Assembly: GCA_903838055.1 (NCBI GenBank)
Contig: CAILWV010000076.1
Span: forward strand, 1 to 33,883
From: an uncultured Bacteroidota bacterium
GTDB lineage: Bacteria > Bacteroidota > Bacteroidia > Flavobacteriales > Flavobacteriaceae
Direction of reading: 5' to 3'
Length of the DNA: 33,883 nucleotides
The translations under genes were made by a program, and so were the position numbers. This document shows positions 8,882-15,796 of this stretch, in pieces. The notes under the pieces were generated by a model. It saw only the letters and a program-made list of their open reading frames with translations. It ran no database searches and had not been told where the DNA came from. Position 1 is the first letter of the stretch. Each line of letters begins with the position of its first letter.

Positions 8882-8908
8882 TATCAATTATTCATTAATC
8901 GTTATCAA
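8881..8908. repeat. Four-unit 7-bp repeat over the GNAT/prmC junction
   Basis: Consecutive heptamers TTATCAA, TTATTCA, TTAATCG and TTATCAA cover the last codons and stop of the acetyltransferase gene and the base before the prmC start codon. The first and fourth units are identical. The GNAT C-terminus (LITINE) is therefore encoded by the repeat. Confidence 0.6.
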
Positions 8909-9379
8909 ATCTTTAATCATCCACACAGGACAACTAGTGTGGCCAGTTCCGCCTAAAGGATTACTTAGATATGTAAAGCCCACTTTTTTATATAAATTCT
9001 GAGCGTTTAGCATTTCTGGAAGAGTTTCTAAATAACATTTGTCATAACCAAATTCGATTGCTTTTTGCAAACATATATTGATTAATTGCATGCCAATCCC
9101 TCTTCCACGTGCCTCTTGCAAAAAATACATTTTTTGTAATTCACATATATTTTCATCTGAATTATCTAATTTACCTATTCCTCCGCCTCCAATTATTATA
9201 TCATTTTCTTCAACTACATAATAAATTGTTTTCGGATTTAGATAGGCTTCATACATAAAATCTAATTGGGTATCTGCGAAGGCAGTTCCGGTTTTTTGAT
9301 AACCATCAGCAATAAAAACATCTCTAATAACTTGGGCAATTTGCTCGTTATCTTCTAATTGAATTTCTCTTAGTTTCAT
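8888..9379 (-). CDS. GNAT family N-acetyltransferase
   Basis: Predicted acetyl-CoA-dependent N-acetyltransferase of the GNAT fold, 163 aa from the ATG at 9379. A longer frame to 9442 exists but would overlap the divergent ribD start and adds a non-family N-terminus (FFDFRKFRSFCF), so the internal ATG (MKLREIQLEDNEQ) is preferred. Visible: the strand-4 region ELQKMYFL followed by the acetyl-CoA loop EARGRGIGMQLI (the Q/RxxGxG/A pattern), then the C-terminal ALNLYxxxGF-like element NAQNLYKKVGF. The substrate is unknown. The last codons lie in a heptamer array and the stop is 6 nt from the prmC ATG. Confidence 0.85.
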   Translation of the reverse strand: MKLREIQLEDNEQIAQVIRDVFIADGYQKTGTAFADTQLDFMYEAYLNPKTIYYVVEENDIIIGGGGIGKLDNSDENICELQKMYFLQEARGRGIGMQLINICLQKAIEFGYDKCYLETLPEMLNAQNLYKKVGFTYLSNPLGGTGHTSCPVWMIKDLITINE

Positions 9380-9418
9380 AAAACAAAAACTTCTAAACTT
9401 TCTAAAGTCAAAAAAACT

Positions 9419-9426
9419 TATTTTTG
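9419..9426 (+). promoter_or_regulatory. Candidate -7 box touching the ribD start
   Basis: TATTTTTG is an exact TAnnTTTG match that ends only 4 nt before the GTG start codon of ribD. Transcription from such a box normally begins about 5-7 nt downstream, which would put the first base at or beside the GTG and give a leaderless or nearly leaderless mRNA. No clear TTG -33 element is present. Confidence 0.45.
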
Positions 9427-9430
9427 TGGT

Positions 9431-10453
9431 GTGAAGATACATGAAAAATATATAAAACGCTGCATAGAATTGGCCAAAAATGGATTAGGAACTACCTATC
9501 CTAATCCGTTAGTGGGAAGTGTAATTGTATATAATAATGAAATTATTGGCGAAGGATGGCACCAAAAAGCAGGCGAACCTCATGCTGAAGTTAATGCAAT
9601 TCATTCGGTTAAAGATAAATCATTACTTTCTAAAGCAACTATATATGTTAGCTTAGAACCTTGTAGTCATTTTGGAAAAACACCGCCATGTTGTGATTTA
9701 ATAATTGCAAATAAAATTCCGAATGTTATAATTGGTACTATTGATCCTTTTGCAAAAGTGTCAGGAAATGGCATAAAAAAACTTTTGGAAGCTGGCAAAA
9801 AAGTAACTGTTGGAATCCTAGAAGAGGAATGTAACGAATTGAACAAGCGATTTTTTACATTTCACAATAAAAAACGTCCGTATATAATTTTAAAATGGGC
9901 TGAAAGCATCGATGGATTTATTGCGCCTTTATCAAAAGAAAAAAAAGAACCATTTTGGATAACTAATGAATTTTCACGTCAATTAGTACATAAATGGAGA
10001 AGTGAAGAACAGGGAATTTTAGTTGGAAACAAAACCGTTTTGGAGGATAACCCCACTTTAAACATTAGGGATTGGAGTGGAAATAATCCTATTAGAATTG
10101 TTTTAGATCAAAATAAAAGAATTTCAAAAGAATTTCATATCTTTGATAATAAAGCAAATACTCTTTCTATTTCAAAAGATAACATCAATTTCAAAAACTC
10201 TATTGCAAATGAAATTGCTGATTTCTTATTTAAGAATGAAATTCAATCTGTAATTATTGAAGGAGGGAGAAAAACCTTGCAAACTTTTATTGATGCAAAC
10301 ATTTGGGATGAAGCCCGAGTTTTTAAAGGAAAACAATCCTTACAAAATGGAATTAAAGCTCCAAATATCGCAGTATTGAATGCAAGAAAAAAGATACTTT
10401 TAGAAGATGAACTTTTAACTTTTTTTAATCATGATTACAACCATCATTTTTGA
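9431..10453 (+). CDS. ribD: Bifunctional deaminase-reductase RibD (riboflavin biosynthesis)
   Basis: Catalyses two steps of riboflavin synthesis: deamination of 2,5-diamino-6-ribosylamino-pyrimidinone phosphate, then NADPH-dependent reduction of the ribosyl side chain. The 340-aa protein begins at a GTG, because no in-frame ATG fits the family N-terminus (EKYIKRCIELAKNGLG, then YPNPLVG). The deaminase domain (about 1-145) has the zinc ligands His51, Cys78 and Cys87 and catalytic Glu53 (HAEVNAI; PCSHFGKTPPCC). The reductase domain (about 148-340) shows KWAESIDGFIA, the substrate segment GNKTVLEDNPTLNIR, and VIIEGGRKTLQTF. Other rib genes are absent from the window. A -7 box lies directly before the GTG, and the 3' end overlaps the HAD gene by 23 nt. 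Confidence 0.95.
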   Translation: MKIHEKYIKRCIELAKNGLGTTYPNPLVGSVIVYNNEIIGEGWHQKAGEPHAEVNAIHSVKDKSLLSKATIYVSLEPCSHFGKTPPCCDLIIANKIPNVIIGTIDPFAKVSGNGIKKLLEAGKKVTVGILEEECNELNKRFFTFHNKKRPYIILKWAESIDGFIAPLSKEKKEPFWITNEFSRQLVHKWRSEEQGILVGNKTVLEDNPTLNIRDWSGNNPIRIVLDQNKRISKEFHIFDNKANTLSISKDNINFKNSIANEIADFLFKNEIQSVIIEGGRKTLQTFIDANIWDEARVFKGKQSLQNGIKAPNIAVLNARKKILLEDELLTFFNHDYNHHF

Positions 10454-11039
10454 TTTTGGAGATATTTTTATCAATTTAGAAAAAGAAGCTCAAGTAGAAG
10501 CTTTTAAAAAACTAGGACTCCCGTCTCCTAACGAAGATTTAATTGAAAAAAATAATTTATTTGAAAAAGGTGAGATTTCAGCTCAAGATTTTTTAGAATC
10601 ATTTCAAAAATATTTACCCAACGCAAGTTTAAAAGAAATTAAAGATGCATGGAACACTATTATAGGAGATTTTCCATTGCATAGATTAGAATTCCTGCAA
10701 CTTCTTTCTTATAAATATAAATTATTTTTATTGACCAATACAGATGAAATCCACATCAATCGCTTTGAACACAATGTTGGAATTTCATTTTTTAGTGATT
10801 TTTACCAATGTTTTGAAAAAGTTTACTATTCCTATGAAATGGGAATGCGAAAACCAGACGAAGCAATATATTCTTACATATTAAAAAAACATGATTTAAA
10901 CCCAAGAAAAACTTTATTTGTTGATGACAAAAAAGTGAATACTGATGCTGCCGAAAATCTTGGTATGCAAGTTTGGAATTTACAAGTTGGACAAGAAGAT
11001 GTGATAGATTTGTTTAAACAAAAACATATTTCGCTTTAG
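10431..11039 (+). CDS. HAD superfamily phosphatase (HAD-IA, YihX-like)
   Basis: Predicted soluble phosphatase or hydrolase of the haloacid dehalogenase superfamily, 202 aa. Motif I is FDFGD with nucleophile Asp8. Gly10 replaces the second Asp of the common DxD, a pattern found in YihX-type members (FDLGN, FDFGG). Motif II is LLTNTDE, motif III the lysine in GMRKPDEAIY, and motif IV FVDDKKVN. A helical cap lies between residues about 15 and 85. It overlaps the ribD 3' end by 23 nt in another frame, which suggests translational coupling. Riboflavin synthesis needs a HAD-type phosphatase to dephosphorylate the RibD product, and the overlap makes that role possible but unproven. Confidence 0.85.
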   Translation: MITTIIFDFGDIFINLEKEAQVEAFKKLGLPSPNEDLIEKNNLFEKGEISAQDFLESFQKYLPNASLKEIKDAWNTIIGDFPLHRLEFLQLLSYKYKLFLLTNTDEIHINRFEHNVGISFFSDFYQCFEKVYYSYEMGMRKPDEAIYSYILKKHDLNPRKTLFVDDKKVNTDAAENLGMQVWNLQVGQEDVIDLFKQKHISL

Positions 11040-11065
11040 AATCACCATTTCTCAATTCAAAAAAA

Positions 11066-11671
11066 TTGAAAGACACATATAAAACCATAGCATATCCATC
11101 TGAAGAAATTCTTTTTAAAGAAAAAAATAGTAAATTTTTTGGCTATGCTTTTCCAGTAACTTCTGAAGAAGAAATAAAAAAACATTTAGAAATTATTCGC
11201 AAACATCATTATAATGCAGTTCATTGTTGCTATGCTTTTCAAATTGGAACAGATAAAATTCAATTTAGAGCCAATGATGATGGCGAACCAAGCAATACTG
11301 CAGGCGCGCCAATTTATGGACAAATTCAATCCTATGGATTAACGAATATCCTTGTTGTTGTAGTTAGGTATTTTGGCGGAATAAAGTTAGGCGTTGGCGG
11401 ATTAATTTGCGCTTATAGAACTTCCGCGCAAATGGCACTAGAAGCAGCAGAAATAATAGAAAAAACCGTTAATACTAACTATTCTATTTCGTTTAATTAC
11501 ACAAACATGAATAAAGTAATGCGAGTAATCAAAGAAAAAAACTTAGAAATTATATCCCAAAAAATGGAAACAAGTTGCGAGATAGAAATTACAACAAGAA
11601 AAAAAAATGCCGAAACTATATTCAACATTTTCAATTCTATGTATGAAATAAATATCAAACTAATTGATTAA
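11066..11671 (+). CDS. YigZ / IMPACT family protein (UPF0029)
   Basis: 201-aa member of the YigZ/IMPACT family; eukaryotic relatives regulate Gcn2, and the bacterial role is not settled. The conserved N-terminal domain shows KEKNSKFFGYAFPV, the central RANDDGEPSNTAGAPI, and the signature VVRYFGGIKLGVGGL, followed by the segment AYRTSAQMALE. The C-terminal ~65 residues form the small ferredoxin-like domain (DUF1949 type). No ATG or GTG lies at the family N-terminus, so translation likely starts at TTG (11066); the frame stays open upstream but offers no better start. It lies 26 nt after the HAD gene and its stop is 2 nt from the convergent thioesterase stop. Confidence 0.87.
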   Translation: MKDTYKTIAYPSEEILFKEKNSKFFGYAFPVTSEEEIKKHLEIIRKHHYNAVHCCYAFQIGTDKIQFRANDDGEPSNTAGAPIYGQIQSYGLTNILVVVVRYFGGIKLGVGGLICAYRTSAQMALEAAEIIEKTVNTNYSISFNYTNMNKVMRVIKEKNLEIISQKMETSCEIEITTRKKNAETIFNIFNSMYEINIKLID

Positions 11672-11673
11672 AC

Positions 11674-12072
11674 TCATCCGTTTATTATATCTAAAATATA
11701 ACTTGGCGGAGCAATAGGTTTGCCAGTTTTCAAATCAACGAATACAAGTATAAAATGAGCATTTGTTAATAACTCTTTATTTTCATTGAAAATTTCGCAA
11801 TCAAATTCTATCTTAACTCCACTATAATTGCGAAGTTTTGTATGTACGGTTAATAAGTCATCATAGCGTGCTGGTTTCTTGTAATTGATTTGCATAGAAA
11901 CAATAGGTAACGCAATACCACTCTCCTCCATAAATTTATAGGATACCCCTCTATTTCTAAGCCATTCCACTCTTCCTATTTCAAAATAAGGTACATAACT
12001 TCCATGATAAACAACACCCATTTGGTCTGTTTCACCATATCTTACTCTAACTTCAACTTTATTTTCGTTCAT
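11674..12072 (-). CDS. Acyl-CoA thioesterase, YbgC/FadM hotdog family
   Basis: Small cytoplasmic thioesterase of the 4-hydroxybenzoyl-CoA thioesterase group, 132 aa, the usual length. The active-site region RYGETDQMGVVYHGSY is present, with catalytic Asp16, followed by YFEIGRVEWLR on the central hotdog helix. The C-terminus (HFILVFVDLKTGKPIAPP) is also typical. The exact acyl chain cannot be read from sequence. It is a single gene, transcribed away from dnaA across a 189-bp intergenic region that contains a DnaA box. Confidence 0.87.
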   Translation of the reverse strand: MNENKVEVRVRYGETDQMGVVYHGSYVPYFEIGRVEWLRNRGVSYKFMEESGIALPIVSMQINYKKPARYDDLLTVHTKLRNYSGVKIEFDCEIFNENKELLTNAHFILVFVDLKTGKPIAPPSYILDIING

Positions 12073-12164
12073 CTATAATTAATTGCTTTTAATCTATTTT
12101 AAAACACTACTATACAACTTTTTTTTTAAAAAAACCATAGCGAAAAATTTTTTTTTAATGATTT

Positions 12165-12173
12165 TTATCCACA
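12165..12173 (+). promoter_or_regulatory. DnaA box upstream of dnaA
   Basis: TTATCCACA matches the DnaA 9-mer TTATnCACA exactly. It lies 89 nt before the dnaA ATG, in a 189-bp gene-free segment (12073-12261) with long T and A runs just to its left (12119-12157) that could melt easily. One box fits dnaA autoregulation. I did not find the cluster of boxes expected for a full origin here, so this is not called as oriC. Confidence 0.6.
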
Positions 12174-12261
12174 TATTTGTTACCCCAAAAAAAACGGACA
12201 TGAAATTCATTTTTCTTCTGTTTAGAAAACCATTAATTAAATTAGTAATTTTAACACGTAT

Positions 12262-13689
12262 ATGAACAAAACTGCGCAATCAGTTTGGGAAAACTGTCTA
12301 CTTTTCATCAAAGACAACATTCAAGAACAAGCCTACAAAACTTGGTTTGAACCAATCAAATCAGTTGAGTTGTCTGACAATGCTTTATATATTCAAGTAC
12401 CTAGCAAATTCTTTTATGAATGGCTAGAAGAACACTATGTTAAATTATTAAAAGTTGCACTAACAAAAGAACTTGGGAAAAATGCAAAGTTACTCTATAA
12501 AATTAAAATGGAGAACACTTATGGCAACAAACAACCATTTACAGAACAATTACCTAGCGCACACCGAAGTTCAATTAAAGCACAAGAGGTAGATGCACCA
12601 TTTAAGAACCTAAATCCTGAATTGAAGAATCCATTTGTGATTCCTGGAATTAGAAATTTAAAAATTGAATCGCAATTAAATGCAAACTATAGTTTTGATA
12701 ATTTTCTAGAAGGAGACTCTAACCGTTTAGCGCGCTCTGCAGGTATGGCAGTAGCCAATAAACCAGGCGGGACTTCCTTTAACCCATTGCTTATTTTTGG
12801 TGGGGTTGGACTAGGAAAAACACACTTAGCACATGCTATTGGTGTAGAAATCAAAGATAAATATCCTGAAAAAACTGTATTATATATTTCTGCCGAAGTA
12901 TTCACTCAACAATATATAGATTCGGTTAAGAAAAATAATCGTAACGACTTTATTCATTTCTATCAATTAATTGATGTCTTAATAATTGATGATATTCAAT
13001 TTCTTTCGGGCAAAACAGGTACACAAGATGTGTTTTTCCACATTTTCAACTATTTACACCAAAATGGAAAACAAGTAATTCTTACTTCTGACAAAGCACC
13101 TGTTGACATGCAGGATATTGAACAACGTTTATTATCTCGTTTCAAATGGGGGCTTTCCGCTGAATTACACCAACCAGATTATGAAACTAGAGTTTCTATT
13201 TTGAATAACATCTTATATCGTGATGGTGTAGAAATGCCAAACGAAATAATTGAATATGTTGCCCAAAACATAAAATCTAATGTAAGAGAATTAGAAGGCG
13301 CTATCATTTCATTAATAGCCCAATCTTCATTCAATAAAAAAGAAGTTACTCTAGAACTTGCTAAAAGTATTGTAGAGAAATTTGTTAAAAATGTTAAACG
13401 TGAAATTTCTATTGACTACATACAAAAAGTAGTTTCGGATTACTTTCAATTAGATTTAGACACATTACAATCTAAAACTAGAAAACGTCATGTAGTTCAA
13501 GCGAGACAATTGGCTATGTTTTTTGCGAAAAAATTCACCAAAGCATCATTAGCAAATATTGGTTCACAGATTGGAGATAGAGACCACGCTACAGTATTAC
13601 ATGCATGTAAAACAGTGGACAATTTAGTTTCTACAGACAAACAATTCAAGAAATTTGTAGAAGATATTCACAAAAAATTATCTTTGTAA
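12262..13689 (+). CDS. dnaA: Chromosomal replication initiator protein DnaA
   Basis: Binds DnaA boxes at the origin, melts DNA in its ATP form and loads the replicative helicase; 475 aa, a normal length. Domain I (about 1-85) starts VWENCLLFIKDNIQEQAYKT. A short linker follows. The AAA+ domain III begins near 137 (NYSFDNFLEGDSNRLA), with Walker A GGVGLGKTH (about 180-188), Walker B LIIDDIQFL (about 239-247) and sensor motifs LLSRFKWGL. Domain IV ends with the DNA-binding signature DRDHATVLHACKTV (near 437-450). A near -7 box (TAATTTTA, 12246-12253) ends 8 nt before the ATG and a perfect DnaA box lies further up, which fits autoregulation. The phosphatase gene follows after 52 nt. Confidence 0.98.
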   Translation: MNKTAQSVWENCLLFIKDNIQEQAYKTWFEPIKSVELSDNALYIQVPSKFFYEWLEEHYVKLLKVALTKELGKNAKLLYKIKMENTYGNKQPFTEQLPSAHRSSIKAQEVDAPFKNLNPELKNPFVIPGIRNLKIESQLNANYSFDNFLEGDSNRLARSAGMAVANKPGGTSFNPLLIFGGVGLGKTHLAHAIGVEIKDKYPEKTVLYISAEVFTQQYIDSVKKNNRNDFIHFYQLIDVLIIDDIQFLSGKTGTQDVFFHIFNYLHQNGKQVILTSDKAPVDMQDIEQRLLSRFKWGLSAELHQPDYETRVSILNNILYRDGVEMPNEIIEYVAQNIKSNVRELEGAIISLIAQSSFNKKEVTLELAKSIVEKFVKNVKREISIDYIQKVVSDYFQLDLDTLQSKTRKRHVVQARQLAMFFAKKFTKASLANIGSQIGDRDHATVLHACKTVDNLVSTDKQFKKFVEDIHKKLSL

Positions 13690-13741
13690 TTCTAATATTT
13701 TCCTCTAACTTTTCTTTTAATTAGAAATAGAATTAATAGCT

Positions 13742-14209
13742 ATGCCAATTAAAATAGTAATGGTATGTTTAGGAAATATCTGCAGATCACCATTGGCAGA
13801 AGGACTACTAGCATCTAAATTACCTAAAGAGAAATTTTTAGTAGATTCTGCTGGAACTGGGTCTTGGCACATTGGCAAACATCCTGATGAACGTTCAATT
13901 GCAACTGCAAAAAAAAATGGTTTAGATATTTCAAAGCAAAAAGGTCAGCATTTTACATCTAATTTTTTTGAAGTATTTGATTACATTTATGTAATGGATA
14001 GTTCTAATTATGATGATGTATTATCTTTAGCAAAAACAGAATCGCAAAAAGGTAAAGTAAAATTAATTCTGGACGAACTTTTTCCTGGAGATAATGTTGA
14101 TGTTCCAGATCCCTACTATGGTTTACAAAATGGCTTTGATATGGTTTTTGAAATGCTTGATGAAGCAACCGATTTATTATCTAAAAAATTAATCGAGAAA
14201 CATTCCTAA
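13742..14209 (+). CDS. Low-molecular-weight protein tyrosine phosphatase
   Basis: Cytoplasmic LMW-PTP, 155 aa. The P-loop VCLGNICRSPLAEG has nucleophile Cys9 and Arg15. The general acid is the Asp of DPYYG (near residue 122), and the aspartate-flanked SAGTGSWHIGKHPDERS region shapes the pocket. In capsule loci such enzymes dephosphorylate BY-kinases like the Wzc homologue at 884-3319, but this gene sits 10 kb away behind dnaA, so the link is only a possibility. Arsenate reductases share the fold, but the P-loop and DPYYG motif favour the phosphatase. Its stop overlaps the next start by one base (TAATG), so the two are translationally coupled. Confidence 0.9.
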   Translation: MPIKIVMVCLGNICRSPLAEGLLASKLPKEKFLVDSAGTGSWHIGKHPDERSIATAKKNGLDISKQKGQHFTSNFFEVFDYIYVMDSSNYDDVLSLAKTESQKGKVKLILDELFPGDNVDVPDPYYGLQNGFDMVFEMLDEATDLLSKKLIEKHS

Positions 14210-14931
14210 TGAATACAAAAAACTTAGTAGGAAAACTTTACTTAATTCCCACAACACTTGGCGAAAGTAATCCTGATGATGTTTTGCCGCAAACGGTAAA
14301 AAGAGCTTTAGAATTCATTGATCACTACATTGTTGAAAACGAAAAAACTGCTAGAAAATGTATCAAAGGTATTTTACCAGATAAAATACAATCGTCTTTA
14401 ACATTAAGCACTTTAAATAAATACACTGAAATTGCTGAACATAACGAAATGCTTAAACCTTGTTTTCAAGGAATAAATATAGGTCTTATGAGTGAAGCAG
14501 GTTGTCCTGGAGTTGCTGATCCTGGAGCGGCAATAGTTAAATTAGCTCACGAAAAAGGAATTCAAGTTATTCCATTAGTAGGACCTTCGTCTATTTTATT
14601 AGCAATGATGGGTTCAGGAATGAACGGACAAAGTTTTGCTTTCAATGGTTATCTACCAATTGATAAGGCAGATAAAAAGGCGGCTTTAAAAAATTATGAG
14701 AAGTTGTCGCATGATAAAAACCAATCTCAAATTTTTATCGAAACCCCATATAGAAATAATAAATTATTAGAAGATTTATTGCAAGCCTTACAACCGAGCA
14801 CACATTTATGCATCGCTACAGACATTACGCTTCCTACAGAATACATTAAAACTTTTCGTGTTGCAGATTGGAAAAAAGTAAAAATTGACTTACACAATAG
14901 ACCTACAATTTTTATTTTACATAAAATGTAA
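14209..14931 (+). CDS. RsmI-like SAM-dependent methyltransferase (tetrapyrrole methylase fold, COG0313)
   Basis: 240-aa methyltransferase of the tetrapyrrole-methylase fold, related to RsmI, which 2'-O-methylates C1402 of 16S rRNA. Visible: start LYLIPTTLGESNPDDVLP, then GLMSEAGCPGVADPGA (the SAM-loop region, reading SDAGTPLINDPG in E. coli RsmI), then VIPLVGPSSILLAMMGSGM, GYLP and the segment IFIETPYRNNKLLEDLL. It differs from canonical RsmI in the N-terminal loop (no IGN-DIT segment) and lacks the C-terminal ~40 residues. It may be a paralogue with another substrate, so no gene symbol is given. It overlaps the LMW-PTP gene by one base. Confidence 0.82.
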   Translation: MNTKNLVGKLYLIPTTLGESNPDDVLPQTVKRALEFIDHYIVENEKTARKCIKGILPDKIQSSLTLSTLNKYTEIAEHNEMLKPCFQGINIGLMSEAGCPGVADPGAAIVKLAHEKGIQVIPLVGPSSILLAMMGSGMNGQSFAFNGYLPIDKADKKAALKNYEKLSHDKNQSQIFIETPYRNNKLLEDLLQALQPSTHLCIATDITLPTEYIKTFRVADWKKVKIDLHNRPTIFILHKM

Positions 14932-15063
14932 ATTTATTTATATCAATTTCTGCAATTAATAAAATATACAGAAAAAATTTATAAGTAGAAAGAATGTTAA
15001 TTTGTAATAGAAAAGCTAGAAAATGAGTGTTTAATAAATACGTTATCAGACACTACTAAGATA

Positions 15064-15699
15064 TTAGTCAACTTTGGGAGAGCTATCAGCTTGTATATTA
15101 TGTGTTTCATAACCTCCAAATTGCCTCAAATAACTTTTAATACTAGTACCGTAGCCATCTTTACACTTCTTTTTCCCGTTAGATTCTAGGTATTTACGAA
15201 TAGATCCTGCACCGCCTAGGTGAGCAGCAGCTAAAATTCCGGATTCAGTTACTCGCACTCCATCAATTGTTTTGCCTCTAAATTCCTCAATTATGTCTTG
15301 CAGTTTATACTTATTGAATTTAATCAAAGCAACGAATGCTTTTTCTTGTAACTGAGGAGAATTCAGGAAATTTGAATTATTTTTTATTCCGAAAAAACGT
15401 AATGCAGAAGTTCCAAATTGGTATTTTCCCATATATCCTAGAGAATTTACTAAATGATATTGTCCTTGAGATTCTCTGATTCCGATTGCTTCTTTGAAAC
15501 CAATGAAATGTTTTCCGATAAAAGGTAGTGTTTGACCGATATAATCAGAAGGTTTTTCGGATGGAAATTGGTATAACAATTCCTCCTTTTCGCTTACATA
15601 AAATCGTTTATTATTTAAGTTTTCATTTGGTTTAAAAGCAGAGCTTATAAAACCAATTATCATTACGATTCCTATGTAAAACGACCATCTATTTATCAT
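15064..15699 (-). CDS. Lysozyme-fold / lytic-transglycosylase-like exported protein
   Basis: 211-aa protein with an N-terminal hydrophobic signal or anchor (residues about 6-22, IGIVMIIGFISS), so it is periplasmic or membrane-tethered. The core resembles the goose-lysozyme/SLT fold: FKEAIGIRESQGQY, with Glu76 the likely catalytic acid, then NSLGYMGKYQFGTSALRFFGI and ESGILAAAHLGGAGSIRKYL, both in the places seen in peptidoglycan-cleaving members. Flavobacterial homologues are often labelled peptidoglycan-binding, but no LysM domain is present here. The ATG is 38 nt below a likely start site given by the -7 box at 15745-15752. It lies next to an operon with cell-wall genes. Confidence 0.72.
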   Translation of the reverse strand: MINRWSFYIGIVMIIGFISSAFKPNENLNNKRFYVSEKEELLYQFPSEKPSDYIGQTLPFIGKHFIGFKEAIGIRESQGQYHLVNSLGYMGKYQFGTSALRFFGIKNNSNFLNSPQLQEKAFVALIKFNKYKLQDIIEEFRGKTIDGVRVTESGILAAAHLGGAGSIRKYLESNGKKKCKDGYGTSIKSYLRQFGGYETHNIQADSSPKVD

Positions 15700-15744
15700 A
15701 AATTGTGATTTCCAAGCGCTGTCACCATCTTGATATTAACGGGA

Positions 15745-15752
15745 CAAATATA
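15745..15752 (-). promoter_or_regulatory. Candidate -7 box for the lysozyme-fold gene
   Basis: On the minus strand this reads TATATTTG, an exact TAnnTTTG match, 45 nt before the ATG at 15699. It lies in the 97-nt gap after the DUF2279 gene and suggests that the lysozyme-fold gene can be transcribed separately from the dapF-mltG operon. No TTG is seen at 17-23 nt upstream. Confidence 0.45.
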
Positions 15753-15796
15753 CAACTTTATTTTAAATAAAATTGAAAATCAAGTAGTTATGTGTT

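Noticed and set aside
8888..9442. Longer 184-aa form of the GNAT protein
   Set aside because: The extra 21 residues do not look like the family, and the start would overlap the divergent ribD start and its -7 box.
12083..12279. Two overlapping 60-aa frames between the thioesterase gene and dnaA
   Set aside because: They are opposite-strand frames over A/T runs, rich in Phe, Ile and Lys, and they cover the dnaA promoter region and DnaA box.
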